Below are positions 21,177 through 31,159 of a DNA stretch of 64,000 nucleotides, piece after piece. Under the pieces are notes generated by a model, which was given only the letters and a program-made list of their open reading frames with translations, was not told where the DNA came from and searched no databases. How positions within the stretch are numbered: the first letter of the stretch is position 1; the number at the start of each line of letters is the position of its first letter. Origin of the DNA: Malaya genurostris (taxonomy: Eukaryota > Arthropoda > Insecta > Diptera > Culicidae); the NCBI RefSeq assembly GCF_030247185.1, contig NC_080570.1:76499132-76563131 (forward strand), given 5' to 3'. The position numbers and the translations under genes were made by a program.

Positions 21177-22349
21177 TCAGGAATCAGAATCAGAACAAAT
21201 TGGCTAAAATGGCACGTTTGGAGATTTGTGCCTTGCCTTGACATTTGGAGATTTGTGCCTTGCCATCAATTTGTTTTTAGCATCATTTTCCCGATATATA
21301 AGAGGGAAGGATTGAAAGGAAATGGTAAGGGTTGGACTAGGAGGATGGGAAAAATTGACGACACAAAAACACATAAAAGCAGAAGTAAATTCTGCACCCC
21401 TAAGGGATGCCGAACAATCTGCTGAGGATCACATTTAGTGGAAGCAGAAGTAAATTCTGAACCTCTACGAGGTCCCGAACAGTCTGCTGTTAATAAAACC
21501 TCCAACCCCCGAGAGGATTTAGAGATCTTACAAAAGCGACACCATTCTGCACTCCCGGAAGAATGCAGAACGACTCGCAGTATGTAAGAGCAGAAGTGAA
21601 TTCGGTACCCCCCAAAGGATGCCAAACAATCTGCTAAACCCTATTTAAGGTGAATACAGAAGGGATTCATTCACTCCAGGAAGAACGATGAACCCTTCTG
21701 ACTATAGCTCCTTACCACATTGGGTGAGAAACGAGAGAATATCCTTCAATTTTAGCTCCGCATACACAGACTAAACCATGTATGGAGAACCAAAAACCCG
21801 GATACGTAGCTGCGTCAATGCGGGACAGTTACATATCAGATGATATGAAGTACCATAATCGCATTCACACAAATCACACGAATAATACTCAGCACGTTGA
21901 ATAGTAGCCATGTGATAATTGAGTTTGCAATGTCCAGTCAGAGCTCTGACCAGAATACTGCAATGTTGCTTGGAGAAATGCAGTAGACACTTTGACATTT
22001 TCAGATTTAAATCTGGTAGAAATGCTTTTGTCTGAGCGCAAGTTTGCAAACTGCGCCAGTAGCTGGCATGTTTGGATGCAGCCCAAGAACGAATCTTGTG
22101 TTTTATCCAACTAGTTGAAAGTGGTAAAGCTGGTTCAGGACCAACGAAATCATTCGTTGCACCAGCTCTAGCCAACTCATCAGCCCATTCATTTCCAGTA
22201 ATACCAGAATGGCCGGGTACCCATAAGAAGTAAACAGCATTTGAAATGCTGAGGTCTTCAATTTGAGTTCGACATGCGATCACTAGATTCGACCGTGAGT
22301 CATTCGAACTGAGTGCTTTTAAGGCTGCCTGACTGTCGGAACAAAAATT
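21177..22349 (-). mobile_element. 5'-truncated LOA/Lian-type LINE with 27-28-bp target duplication
   Basis: The minus-strand 3' tail is a TGATTC repeat at 21177-21195. The 3' UTR with the 46-bp-type units and part of the RNase H (WVPGHSGITGNEWADELA at about 22220) follow. The element stops at about 22349. The flank TTTTCATTGACTCAAAATAG at 21153-21172 recurs at the right. There the segment with TTTTCATTTTCATTGACTCA is itself tandemly doubled before the full duplicate ends near 22400. Its 3' UTR keeps about 65 bp (near 21487-21552) that the 9.9 and 12.5 kb copies lack. The RNase H frame has an early stop near 21773. Confidence 0.9.
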
Positions 22350-22400
22350 TTCATTTTCATTGACTCAAAATTTTCATTTTCATTGACTCAAAATAGACGA

Positions 22401-25025
22401 AAATGACGAGAAATTAATGTCCCTCTCAGCTTCGCTTGCAAACTGTGAGAACGAAATCCATGCCCAGTCAATGCCATAAGCGGAACAGTAGTTTCAAAAT
22501 GGTGTTGTTTCTTCAATTGCCCTTTCAGTCTTTTGCTATTTTCAGTGAAATTCCCATAGTATACAGTGTCGGTATTCAACCGAAGCGTCGAGAATCGAAA
22601 ACGACAGAAAAAGGTTTCATAATGACTTTTACCTGTTGGCGCTCGAATTTGTAGTAGTGCTGGTTTCCAAAAAGTTTATGGGATGTAAATACTTTGATTT
22701 GTCATATTTTAGTCAGTCTTCATAGCTAAGCATAACAGATTTTCAATACATGGATAAAAGAATGATAATTGAAATTCTGTTGATGCTCGCTGCAAACGCT
22801 AGTTTGGTTTCGTCTTGTCATAGAGGAAAGAGTGCCGTTGGCAATTATACTCTCTCATTTTTTCAATGAAAAACGAAAATGCTTCGTTTCTTTTCGTTTG
22901 TTCTGTTGTCGGTCATTTACGAATGAGACAGTAAAATATTGAAAATGAGGTTGTTGGAATGGTTTCTTGCATTGAGAATAAATATTTTCGCTAACACAAA
23001 GTACCCGGTCGCCCTTGATTGTTTCACTAGATCTGAAGATGAACGGAATATTGCACTTGTGTGTCGTCGGCAGACTGCTGCAGCCTAGTACTCTAAAAAG
23101 ATAAGTCTCGCTGTTGCACGCAGTACTGTCACAATATTTTAACGATGGATCAATACAATTGACCAAATATGTTTAATATAAAGTGACACTATTTTGGAGC
23201 GTTCTCGTGGTGCATGTCGATACTTGGTTAAAACTGCACTGAATCAAATTCTATTTAACTTTATTATAGAATTTTCGCGTTCAAACTATAGAAATCATTT
23301 GAAGCTATCAGTTACTGAGGACGTAGTACACGGGCAAAATTCCGATTCAAGAAATGAGCAAAACGAGTCATGATTTAGGGAAAATAGTATATTTTCATGT
23401 TATGATAATACACCATGATTAAAAGTTTTCGGATCATGATCCATTTGGACTGATTTCGTTGAAATTTAGCGTAACGCATTTGAAGTTGTTGGGTATAACT
23501 TCAGGCGTGTTTCTGCTACGATGGTAATCTTTGCAACATAAACTCAGGCGTTATGTTTTAACATATGAAGATTTTAAATATGAATTAAATGGAATGGTGT
23601 GAAAGTGTGTGGCGTATTGTTTATGCGATTTCAATTAATGTCTCAAATAATGTACATTTGAATAGCAAAACAGTGAAAAGCACAACGAATTTCTTTCAAT
23701 CTGAAGCATTAACAACAACCACGACACCTAAAATAAAGTGTTTACTTGCGTTCACTGCTCCAGATTTGATTTTTTGTTTTAGTATTTGGAAAACATAAAC
23801 GAACTGCATGAAAATACACGTGTGAATCAAACCTCTTAAAAAGATACTCTATGTTGAATTCTTGCAAATACCGCGGATCGATTTTTCCTTTTTTGTTTTC
23901 AAAACATCGTTCGCAAAATCGTCTTATTGGAAATATTTAGGTGAATCAATACAGCTTGTGTTCTTATATCTATGAAACAAATTAATCAAACTTATTGAAC
24001 AAAAAAAATCTAATTTTCGTTAGATGGTGCTTCTAATTTATAGTCGAAATTATTTTTCAGTTTACGTTATCTCGCGGAATAATATTCTAACAACAACAGT
24101 CACATCGAATATGTAAGAATACATTCAGATATATTCATACAAAATGTAGAACTTATAATGTCAATTTTCGTTTCATTATCTTTATGTCAATTCTCTGTCA
24201 GCCGGTGGGTAAACCAACACAATTATAAAATAAATATGCCTCAGGACCAAGTAAAAATTTTCAGTAGTTCATGCTTTTCAATGTCTGCTTTTTCTCTTAC
24301 CATTAATCTATTAAACAATCCATCACATCACTTGAGGCAGAGGGTTCAAAGTGATATCCGGACAGAGAATTTGAGTTACGAGCTTTAAAAGAAATACATT
24401 CCTCAAGTAACGCATTTTCGGACCATGATTAATTTTCATAGGAGAAGATTTTTGCTCATGGTTTCATGAGAAGTTAAAATGATTGTTTTCATGATTTTCT
24501 AATCATGACCGCAGTAACGGATTTCTTTCCGTGTAGTAATACATCTCACCGAAAAAATATTTAAAATTGTTGTGCAAAAACGAAAAGTCTACGTAGACTA
24601 GACTTTCAATAAATGGGGGGAGAGGTGGTATTTGAAAAGTCCATAAGGAGGACGGAATTGTTTAAAAGTTCCACATTTTTGTCTACGTGGTTTATGAACG
24701 GTCCCTGAAACGATAGAACTATGGTTTGATTAGATTGATTATTTTTTCGTTTTGTCTTCGACTCGTCCGTGCGTTAGAAATTCATATTGAAATTCTGGAA
24801 CGACTAAGCAGTTCAACATTAACCTTTACATAAGCACATGTAAAGTTCGACTTTAATTAAGTAATACTTCTTTTAAACTGCTCCAACGTACAATGTCTAA
24901 ACTGATGCCTCCAGCGCATTTTGATTTGATTAGTTAAACGTGAAATCGAACACATTGCCGTGAATCTCAATTATTCTTACCCCTCCAGATTACTTCACTC
25001 CAAACAATATACATTTATAGCACAC
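22401..25025. other. AT-rich stretch, no supported gene
   Basis: Only short open frames, none with a recognisable motif. No TIR pair, SINE head or tRNA was seen. Confidence 0.4.
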
Positions 25026-25033
25026 TCTCTGAT

Positions 25034-25161
25034 ACTGATATGGACGGTCATCGATTTTTTTCGGTGAAAGTAATAACTAATCGGTGCATTTAACCGCACC
25101 GTTAAATGCACCGATTAGTTATTACTTTCACCGAAAAAAATCGATGACCGTCCATATCAGT
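25034..25161. repeat. Perfect 61-bp-arm palindrome with 6-nt loop
   Basis: The left arm 25034-25094 (ACTGATATGGACGGTCATCG ... GGTGCATTTAAC) is the exact reverse complement of 25101-25161, including a 7-base T/A run. The 6-base centre is CGCACC. An 11-bp direct repeat, TCTCTGATACT, stands at 25026-25036 and again at 25192-25202. No open frame crosses it. It could be a short foldback element, a template-switch product, a hairpin RNA source or an assembly foldback artefact. Confidence 0.95.
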
Positions 25162-25202
25162 TTGTTTGCGGTGATGACCATAAAACAACAATCTCTGATA
25201 CT

Positions 25203-26320
25203 TTCGCAACCCGCCCAAAAATATCATTTCTCTTTTGTTTTGAAAGTTAATTCCACACAATGCACATTATTCTCAAGCGAACGGAAATGTATTGCTCAGG
25301 TTTATCTCTGACAATAGCAAACTATCACGTACGCGACGGAAGCAAACCGGAAATCTTCTCTGGTACAAAGGGAAAAAGGTAGGTCCGAGAATTGCGTATA
25401 AGATTTGCGGCGAGGGACAAAAAGGCAAGTGATAAACTTAACCTGTCACACTGCAGTGAAACAGAGGAGAGTTAGTTCAGTTAACTAAGAGGGAAAACGA
25501 ATAATTTCTACGTTTTAAATTTAAAACGTGATTCCATTACACTAGTGCCAGGTTCTGTATATGTAACCAACTGACTTTGGAATCGCAACCAACTAGCTTG
25601 GGATTGTTGGGTCAGCCTCTTATGGTCACTGTCCAAACATATTTATCCTGCTGACGAAGCTAAAAGCTCATCTACTGAGGATCTATTCGGAATAGAAGTT
25701 TGCGTTGGCGGAATTAAAAAGGGTCGGTACACTGAAGAAAATGTACGTGTCTTTGTATTATATTCGATGTGATTCAATAATATGACCGCGTTTGAATTGA
25801 CGAAATCTTTTTTGTTAAATCTGAGTAATGATAACGTGTGTATATTTGTTTTTATTGAGAATTATTACATTGATTTTATGTTTTGCTATTCTAGTCAGAA
25901 GCTACTATTCAAATAAATTAAGATGTAATTCTTATTATTATTATTATTGTATTGAATTTTAAACGGAAATACTCATGAACATGTTGATTTATGTGGATCA
26001 ATAACAACAAAAGCACGTGGTGCAAGAATTCTAGAACACAAAAAAAAATTAATAAAATGTTGTACCCGAAATAGGGGATATGATCAAAAGTCGGTTTTTC
26101 CAGCAATTCCATACCCTTTCTTTGAAGAACGGCAAAAATGGTTGTCCTGCCCTGTTAGCTGAATTTTAACCAATTCCAAGTGCCTGCTTCGTAGTTACAG
26201 ATTTCTCAGATTCAGATCAAAATGGAGTAAATTTTTAATTGTTTCATACTCAGCTCGACGAGATCGGAAGATTTCTGTGAGTATGTATGATATATAATGG
26301 AATAATTATCGTATCCGCTG
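25203..26320. other. No gene seen
   Basis: AT-rich with a short (TTA)n run near 25929-25950. No open frame with a known motif. Confidence 0.4.
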
Positions 26321-26398
26321 AAAATCAACAAAATCCCGATACATAGTTGCATCAATTCAGGGCAATTACATATCATATGATATGAAGTACCGTAGTCA
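26321..26398 (-). mobile_element. Small diverged LOA-type LINE relic
   Basis: The segment with CCCGATACATAGTTGCATCA and ACATATCATATGATATGAAG is a diverged match to 10390-10455 (the end of the RNase H region of the LOA element), in the same orientation. It is about 80 bp long, with no coding capacity. Confidence 0.7.
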
Positions 26399-26633
26399 TA
26401 TATATGTATGGATGCGTGAAGTCACCATCAGTCCAAGGCATTGCCTGCTGATGCAGGTAGACTTACAGTAAAACCGAATTTGATTATCTTATAGCTTCCA
26501 TATGACGGCTGTTAGAAAGGCAAAAATGGGTTTTGAGGATCCGAAGCCTTCCAGTGGAAACATCCTACCATATAATAAAGAGTTATACCAGCTTAAACCT
26601 GCCTAATGGTTCGTTTGTTAGACAAAAATAAGC

Positions 26634-26794
26634 ATAATATAATATAATATAATATAATATAATATAATATAATATAATATAATATAATATAATATAATAT
26701 AATATAATATAATATAATATAATATAATATAAAATAATATAATATAATATAATATAATATAATATAATATAATATAATATAATATAACATAATA
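26634..26794. repeat. (AATAT)n microsatellite array, left
   Basis: About 32 copies of the AATAT pentamer with one or two interruptions. An array of the same unit and nearly equal length (163 bp) lies at 28017-28179, beyond a mariner fragment and a dispersed repeat. Confidence 0.97.
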
Positions 26795-26796
26795 GT

Positions 26797-27130
26797 CATG
26801 TTATGCATCTGGTGGGACCAAAAGGGTGTTGAATACTATGAGCTGCTACAACCAGGTGATACTGAAACGGGCGATCTGAATAGGCTGCAATTTATGTGTT
26901 TGAGCCGTGCATTACGAGAAGAACAACCGGAATACAAGCAAAGACATGATAAAGTTATTCTCCTACATGACAACACTCGGCCTCATATCGCAAAAATCGT
27001 AAAAAAAACATTTTGAAACGCTCAAGTGGAACATTTTGCGCATCCGCCGTATTCACCTGACATTGCTCCTTCTGATTATTGGTTGTTTGCGACGGATGCA
27101 GTACGATCTTGCAGATCATCGGTTTACTAA
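26797..27130 (+). pseudogene. Mariner (Mos1-like group) transposase fragment
   Basis: The open part reads WWDQKGVEYYELLQPGDTET, then PEYKQRHDKVILLHDNTRPH, which contains the second catalytic Asp. After a stop at 27015, another frame gives HPPYSPDIAPSDYWLF with the third Asp. The N-terminus and TIRs are missing. The residue context is closer to Mos1-type mariners than to the 7003-7910 element, so it is a different family. It abuts the left (AATAT)n array. Confidence 0.85.
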
Positions 27131-27154
27131 TAAATGCGTTTTTGACCCCAAAAA

Positions 27155-28012
27155 TCCTTTTTTAATCCACCTAATGGTGTAATGATGCCTTTCTCATATC
27201 AATCATACTATCATATATAATACTGTGGTATTCTTCAAAATAATTTTCTTCGATTCCTAAAAAAAATAACCGAAATCGGTTTGTTTGACTATTTACTGAT
27301 AAAAACTATTAATTGGAGAAGATTTGATGTCGATATAGAAAACTTTTTAGGGTTTTTCGCCCTTTTTAGTGATGGTATACAATTTTTAACACACTTTACC
27401 CTATATTTCCGGATGCGGAATAATCCAGATGAAATTCAGGAATTACCTATGGGACCACAGGACCTTCCATTCGAACCTAAGTTTGTGAAAATCGGTCGCG
27501 CCATCTATGAAAGGTTAGAACACATTTTTTTTTTGCACATTTTACCCCATAACTCCTGAACCGGAAGTCGGATCCAAATAATATTCAGGAATTTTTTATG
27601 GGACCTCAAGACCTTTCATTTCTAGGTTTGTGAAAATCGGTTCAGCCATCTCTGAGAAAAGTTAGTGCACTTATTTTCACAATTTTTTGCACATTTTACC
27701 CCATAATTCCGGAACCGGAAGTCGGATCCAAATAATATTCAGGAATTTTGTATGGAACAACAAGACCTTTCATTTCAATCTAAGTTTGTAAAAATCGGTT
27801 CAGCTATCTTCGAGAAAAGGTAGTGCAAAAAAACGTTACATACACACATACGCACATATGCACACATACACACACATACACACACAGACATTTTGCGTAC
27901 TCGACGAACAGAGTCGAATGGTATATGACACTCGGCCCTCCGGGCCTCGTTTCAAAGGTCGGTTTTCACATTGATTGCATAACCTTTCTATATAAGAAAG
28001 GCAAAAATCGAC
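27155..28012 (+). repeat. Dispersed mosquito repeat with internal ~150-bp tandem units
   Basis: It begins TTTTTAATCCACCTAATGGT and ends CCTTTCTATATAAGAAAGGC AAAAA. Three internal units (about 27385-27540, 27541-27695, 27696-27830) repeat the phrases GGAACCGGAAGTCGGATCC, AATATTCAGGAATT, AAGACCTTTCATTT and AAAATCGGTTCAGCCATCTC. A (CA)n-rich patch (27838-27890) and a GACACTCGGCCCTCCGGGCC segment follow. Related copies are at 33730-33900, 36185-37480 and 40560-40740. No protein is encoded. This is a common culicine repeat type, possibly a non-autonomous DNA element. Confidence 0.75.
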
Positions 28013-28016
28013 CGAG

Positions 28017-28179
28017 TATAATATAATATAATATAATAAATTATAATATAATATAATATAATATAATATAATATAATATAATATAATATAATATAATATA
28101 ATATAATATAATATAATATAATATAATATAATATAATATAATATAATATAATATAATATAATATAATATAATATAATAT
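28017..28179. repeat. (AATAT)n microsatellite array, right
   Basis: Same pentamer as 26634-26794, with one short interruption (AATAAATTATAAT) near its left end. It starts right after the dispersed repeat. The two arrays may be one array split by insertion. Confidence 0.97.
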
Positions 28180-28357
28180 GAAATAATTTTATTTTTTCTC
28201 GATTGCAAAATTACAAAATGTGGCTTACCGAGGGCCGCTCTTGATGATGACCAGCATGCGAGCCAGTCGCCGGGTTTTCGTTACCCAGGGTTTTATGTCG
28301 TGAATATAGTCAGCAATGTCTCTTGCTCTCGACGGACGGTTTCCAGGTATTGTTTCT

Positions 28358-29524
28358 GTTTCTTCAGTTCGGGTTTACATCTCATCCAAGTCAGTCGATA
28401 AAACAAAACCGCTTACGTTGGAGACAGAAGAAACCAAGTACAGTATTGTGTAGTGAACAATAGACCTCGAAAATGAGTGAACCAAACGAACAAAAGCTAC
28501 CGTCGGTACGAAAGAATACAATTATTGTTGACTTCAGACAGTGCAAAATTCGACCTTCGATACGAGAACTTGAAGGTTTGCTTAAGGAGCAAATGCATCT
28601 TGACATTAAACGTGTGCATTTACTTCAATGCAATAAGACAAATAATGTTGTTTATATCCAGTTCCATAAAGAGTTGGATGCAATTCATTTCGCTAAAGAC
28701 ATAAATAATGTGCACTATGTGGAGCATGAAAATATCAAGTACAACATTCCAGTATATATGGAAGATAGTGCTATAGAAGTGCGTGTGCATGATCTTCCCT
28801 CAAGCGTCATCGATCCTTATATTCGCAAAACTATGTCCCAATACGGAGAGATTCTCTCTATCGAAAAAGAAAAATGGAAGAATTTTTTCCCTGGTATTCT
28901 AAATGGCGTACGTTTGTTACGCATGCGCTTGAGAAGGCCTATACCTTCTTATGTAACATTCGGTCAGGATACAAGAATACCGTGCAAATCACTTGTTACC
29001 TATGACAATCAGATGACTACATGTCAATATTGCCAAAAAGCTGTTCACTACGGTAAGCCATGTGATAAGCCGGACAAGGAGACAACTATACCAAAGGACA
29101 ACGGTGCTTCCTTCACACCAACCCCAAGCAACCCCAGTACACCTGTGACAGTCACCAACAACAGTGAAGCATCACCTTCAACGAAATCATCCAACGTAAC
29201 CCCTATAGAACAAAGTACACCAGCTGCAGTTAACAGCTTACCATCCAACCAACCAGCAACTACAAACAATGTACAACAAGGCGCATCTACAGCAACTAGC
29301 AACGAAATCAACAACAATACCACGGCAATGAATGACGAGACGAACCACGAACAAACTGCCCCTCAATCCTCGCAGGAGGAAAATGGAAGCTCCTCTCCCC
29401 CTAGAAAAAGGGTGACAACGAGATCCAATACAAAAAAAAAATTTATCTAAAAACTCAGCTAAATCGGCCACGTAAAACTTGTACGCAAATAGGGCTGAAT
29501 AAAATATCTTTTAAATAAAAAAAA
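28358..29524 (+). mobile_element. ORF1-only LINE derivative with 5' start, poly(A) end and short target duplication
   Basis: The start lies near 28358-28365 (CAGTTCGGGTTTACATC, a CAGT-type LINE 5' end), followed by a 108-bp leader and one intact ORF (28473-29450). After a 74-bp 3' UTR with AATAAAATATC it ends in A-rich TTTAAATAAAAAAAA at 29524. GTATTGTTTCT occurs at 28347-28357 and again at 29525-29535, an 11-bp target duplication. No endonuclease/reverse transcriptase ORF is present between the ends. The second copy at 44474-45040 confirms the 5' boundary. It is probably mobilised by another LINE. Confidence 0.8.
28473..29450 (+). CDS. Gag-like LINE ORF1 protein with CCHC zinc knuckle, intact
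   Basis: 325 codons, ATG at 28473. Residues about 15-75 (NTIIVDFRQCKIRPSIREL ... VVYIQFHKELDA) and about 98-165 (IEVRVHDLPSSVIDPYIRK ... IPSYVTFGQ) each look like an RRM-type fold. At about residue 190 comes C-QY-C-QKAV-H-YGKP-C, a perfect CX2CX4HX4C knuckle. The last ~120 residues are rich in Thr, Ser, Asn and Pro and end in a basic PPRKRVTTRSNTKKK tail, a possible nuclear signal. This matches nucleic-acid-binding ORF1 proteins of I/R1/LOA/Jockey-group LINEs. It is free of stops, while its sister copy at 44.6 kb is broken. Confidence 0.8.
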   Translation: MSEPNEQKLPSVRKNTIIVDFRQCKIRPSIRELEGLLKEQMHLDIKRVHLLQCNKTNNVVYIQFHKELDAIHFAKDINNVHYVEHENIKYNIPVYMEDSAIEVRVHDLPSSVIDPYIRKTMSQYGEILSIEKEKWKNFFPGILNGVRLLRMRLRRPIPSYVTFGQDTRIPCKSLVTYDNQMTTCQYCQKAVHYGKPCDKPDKETTIPKDNGASFTPTPSNPSTPVTVTNNSEASPSTKSSNVTPIEQSTPAAVNSLPSNQPATTNNVQQGASTATSNEINNNTTAMNDETNHEQTAPQSSQEENGSSSPPRKRVTTRSNTKKKFI

Positions 29525-29681
29525 GTATTGTTTCTTCATTTTTTTTGACATTAATGCACTATCTGTTTTCTTAGAACATTTCGTACCTATCCATTGTTTA
29601 TGACTTTGTTTTGGGCTGTTGTCCACGTCTGCAGCATTTGAAATCACTTTTGTAGTCTCACACAAACATCTATTTTAAACA

Positions 29682-29887
29682 AATCAAAGTCCTGGCATCA
29701 CATTCCTTTTAGTAGAATTTGGCCTTTCTGTTTCAACAGACTTCGCAGCCGATTCTTAGCGTACAGAGTCATTTCATGGCTAGTACTACGATCCTATTGA
29801 TACTAAGAATCTTTCCAGGTCGAGACTCGAACATACGACAACTGGCTTGTATGACCAGCGCCTTATGCACTGAACCGTCAACCAGGG
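29682..29887 (-). mobile_element. tRNA-derived SINE, family B, minus strand, 14-bp target duplication
   Basis: Read on the minus strand, the head is CCCTGGTTGACGGTTCAGTG with box A, a TCATACAAGCC anticodon-like region and box B (GTTCGAGTCTCGACC). The body holds AGTACTAGCCATG, AATCGGCTGCGAAGTCTGTT and a CTTTG end. ATCTATTTTAAACA flanks it at 29668-29681 and 29888-29901, a perfect 14-bp TSD. Relatives are at 8938, 43334 and 63211. Confidence 0.9.
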
Positions 29888-30032
29888 ATCTATTTTAAAC
29901 ACGAATGACTTTTTTGGCTTGAAATTTGATATGGATTTTAGACAACAGTTTAGCCACCACAAAAAGATAGCCGTTTGAAAATAATAACCCGCGCAGTTTA
30001 ATTTTACCAATTCCTAGTATTTCTCTGACACC

Positions 30033-30100
30033 GATTTTTCGATTACTGTCGGGATGTACTCGTCTATTGACGAGTACATCCCGACAGTAATCGAAAAATC
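30033..30100. repeat. Perfect 32-bp-arm palindrome with TATT loop
   Basis: The left arm 30033-30064 (GATTTTTCGATTACTGTCGG to ACTCGTC) is the exact reverse complement of 30069-30100; the loop is TATT. It sits between a SINE and the 30211-31157 DNA element. No TSD or coding function was seen. Confidence 0.95.
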
Positions 30101-30471
30101 TCCTCGTATTTTGTGATGGATGGAAGCGAAACAGAGGACCGTCAGAGTCACAGTAGATCAAGACACAAATCTCCATAATCGCCAAACGCAGAAGAAATCT
30201 ACGTTACGTACAGGGTTGCGTGAAGGAACCTGATACATTTTGTTCTCCGGTTATACTGGAACCAAACAAGGAAAGGAGAAACTGAACACGGCATCGGGAA
30301 GTAAAGGAATGAAGATTAGATTAGATATTTTGTCTAGTAGTTTTCCATCACGGAACACTGGAGTGTCGCTCACCGCATTTTCATTTATAACAGAATCAGT
30401 CGTACGTTACAACCATTCGTCAGTTTTAAACCACATTTTTAAATTAAAATATTTTTGAATGTAAGCTGCAA

Positions 30472-30800
30472 ATGCCGGGGCCTTTGCGTAATACTGTAAA
30501 GCTGTGGAAGAAATGTTTTGTGAAACGAGTTCGATATGCTCTTGTGGGAAGTCCCTCGCGTTCAGGTAAGAAACATGAGGCTACTCTTCAAATTTCTCGT
30601 CGTTCTTTCCATCGAATTATCAATTGTCGTTTCAGCCATATAAGGTTGAACCCAACAGTTGAAACCGGTGGATTTTGTAGCTCACTTGTCGTTCGCGAAC
30701 AAGATGCTCGAAATGCTAGGTAGTGGTAAAATTTATCTAAGCGACGAAAGCCACTTCCTCCTGGACGGCGCAGTAAATATGCAAAATTGTTGTTATTATA
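30472..30800 (+). pseudogene. Tc3/ITm-like transposase relic
   Basis: Frame 30472-30723 gives GSPSRSGKKHEATLQISRRSFHRI, an HTH-like stretch. In another frame, 30659-30815 gives FVAHLSFANKMLEMLGSGKI and YLSDESHFLLDGAVNMQNCC, resembling the D-containing FSDEAHF..G.VNKQNCR motif of insect Tc3-like transposases. The remainder of the protein is missing. It lies between the TIRs of the 30211-31157 element. Confidence 0.65.
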
Positions 30801-30900
30801 CCGAGACGAGTCCGTTACAGCGCGGTGAGCGACACTTCAGTGCTCCGGTAAAACTACGACACTTCAGTGCTCCGGTAAAAACTACTAAACGAAAATAATA

Positions 30901-31046
30901 GCATGTTCACACTATACCGGGACGACCGAGACGGGACCATCCGGGACTATCCAAGACGTTTTTTCCTCATCGGCGATGAGAAAAAAAACCTCCCGGATAG
31001 TCCCGGATGGTCCCGTCCCGGTCGTCCCGGTATAGAGCGAACAGGC
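30901..31046. mobile_element. Foldback MITE, ~70-bp imperfect inverted arms, nested
   Basis: The arm 30901-30970 (GCATGTTCAC..CTATACCGGGACGACC) pairs with 30973-31046 (GGTCGTCCCGGTATAG..GAACAGGC) almost completely; the centre is only a few bases. Flanking TA-rich bases (AATA on the left, TATA on the right) allow a TA target. It is GC-rich (repeated CCGGGA/TCCCGG) compared with its surroundings. It sits inside the 30211-31157 DNA element, so it is the younger insertion. Confidence 0.85.
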
Positions 31047-31159
31047 TATAAACCTTAATTTTTCTACTTTCCGATGCCGCGTTCGGCTTCTCCCTTGCTT
31101 GTTTGGATCCAGTGTAACCGAAGAACAAAATGTGTCAGGTTCTTTTGTGTAACCCTGTA

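Larger units (their letters stand above)
30211..31157 (+). mobile_element. ITm-type (Tc1/mariner superfamily) DNA element with ~94-bp TIRs, decayed
   Basis: The ends are CAGGGTT...AACCCTG flanked by TA (30209-30210 and 31158-31159). The left TIR (30211-30304) and right TIR (31064-31157) match along about 94 bp with scattered differences (shared ACATTTTGTTCT, CCAAACAAG, GCGGCATCGG-type blocks). Inside, in broken frames, are SRRSFHRIIN-like and KIYLSDESHFLLDG blocks. The latter resembles the first catalytic Asp region of Tc3/DD37-type transposases and is followed by NMQNCCYYTE. A foldback element (30901-31046) is nested near the right TIR. Confidence 0.72.

Noticed and set aside
26593..26808. 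71-codon minus-strand open frame rich in Tyr, Ile and Leu
   Set aside because: It is a translation of the (AATAT)n microsatellite.
27823..28026. Open frame with HTHT-type repeats
   Set aside because: It reads through the (CA)n patch of a dispersed repeat.
29048..29471. Hydrophobic minus-strand open frames opposite the ORF1 protein
   Set aside because: They are the antisense of the Thr/Ser/Asn-rich tail, so the apparent hydrophobicity is a codon effect.
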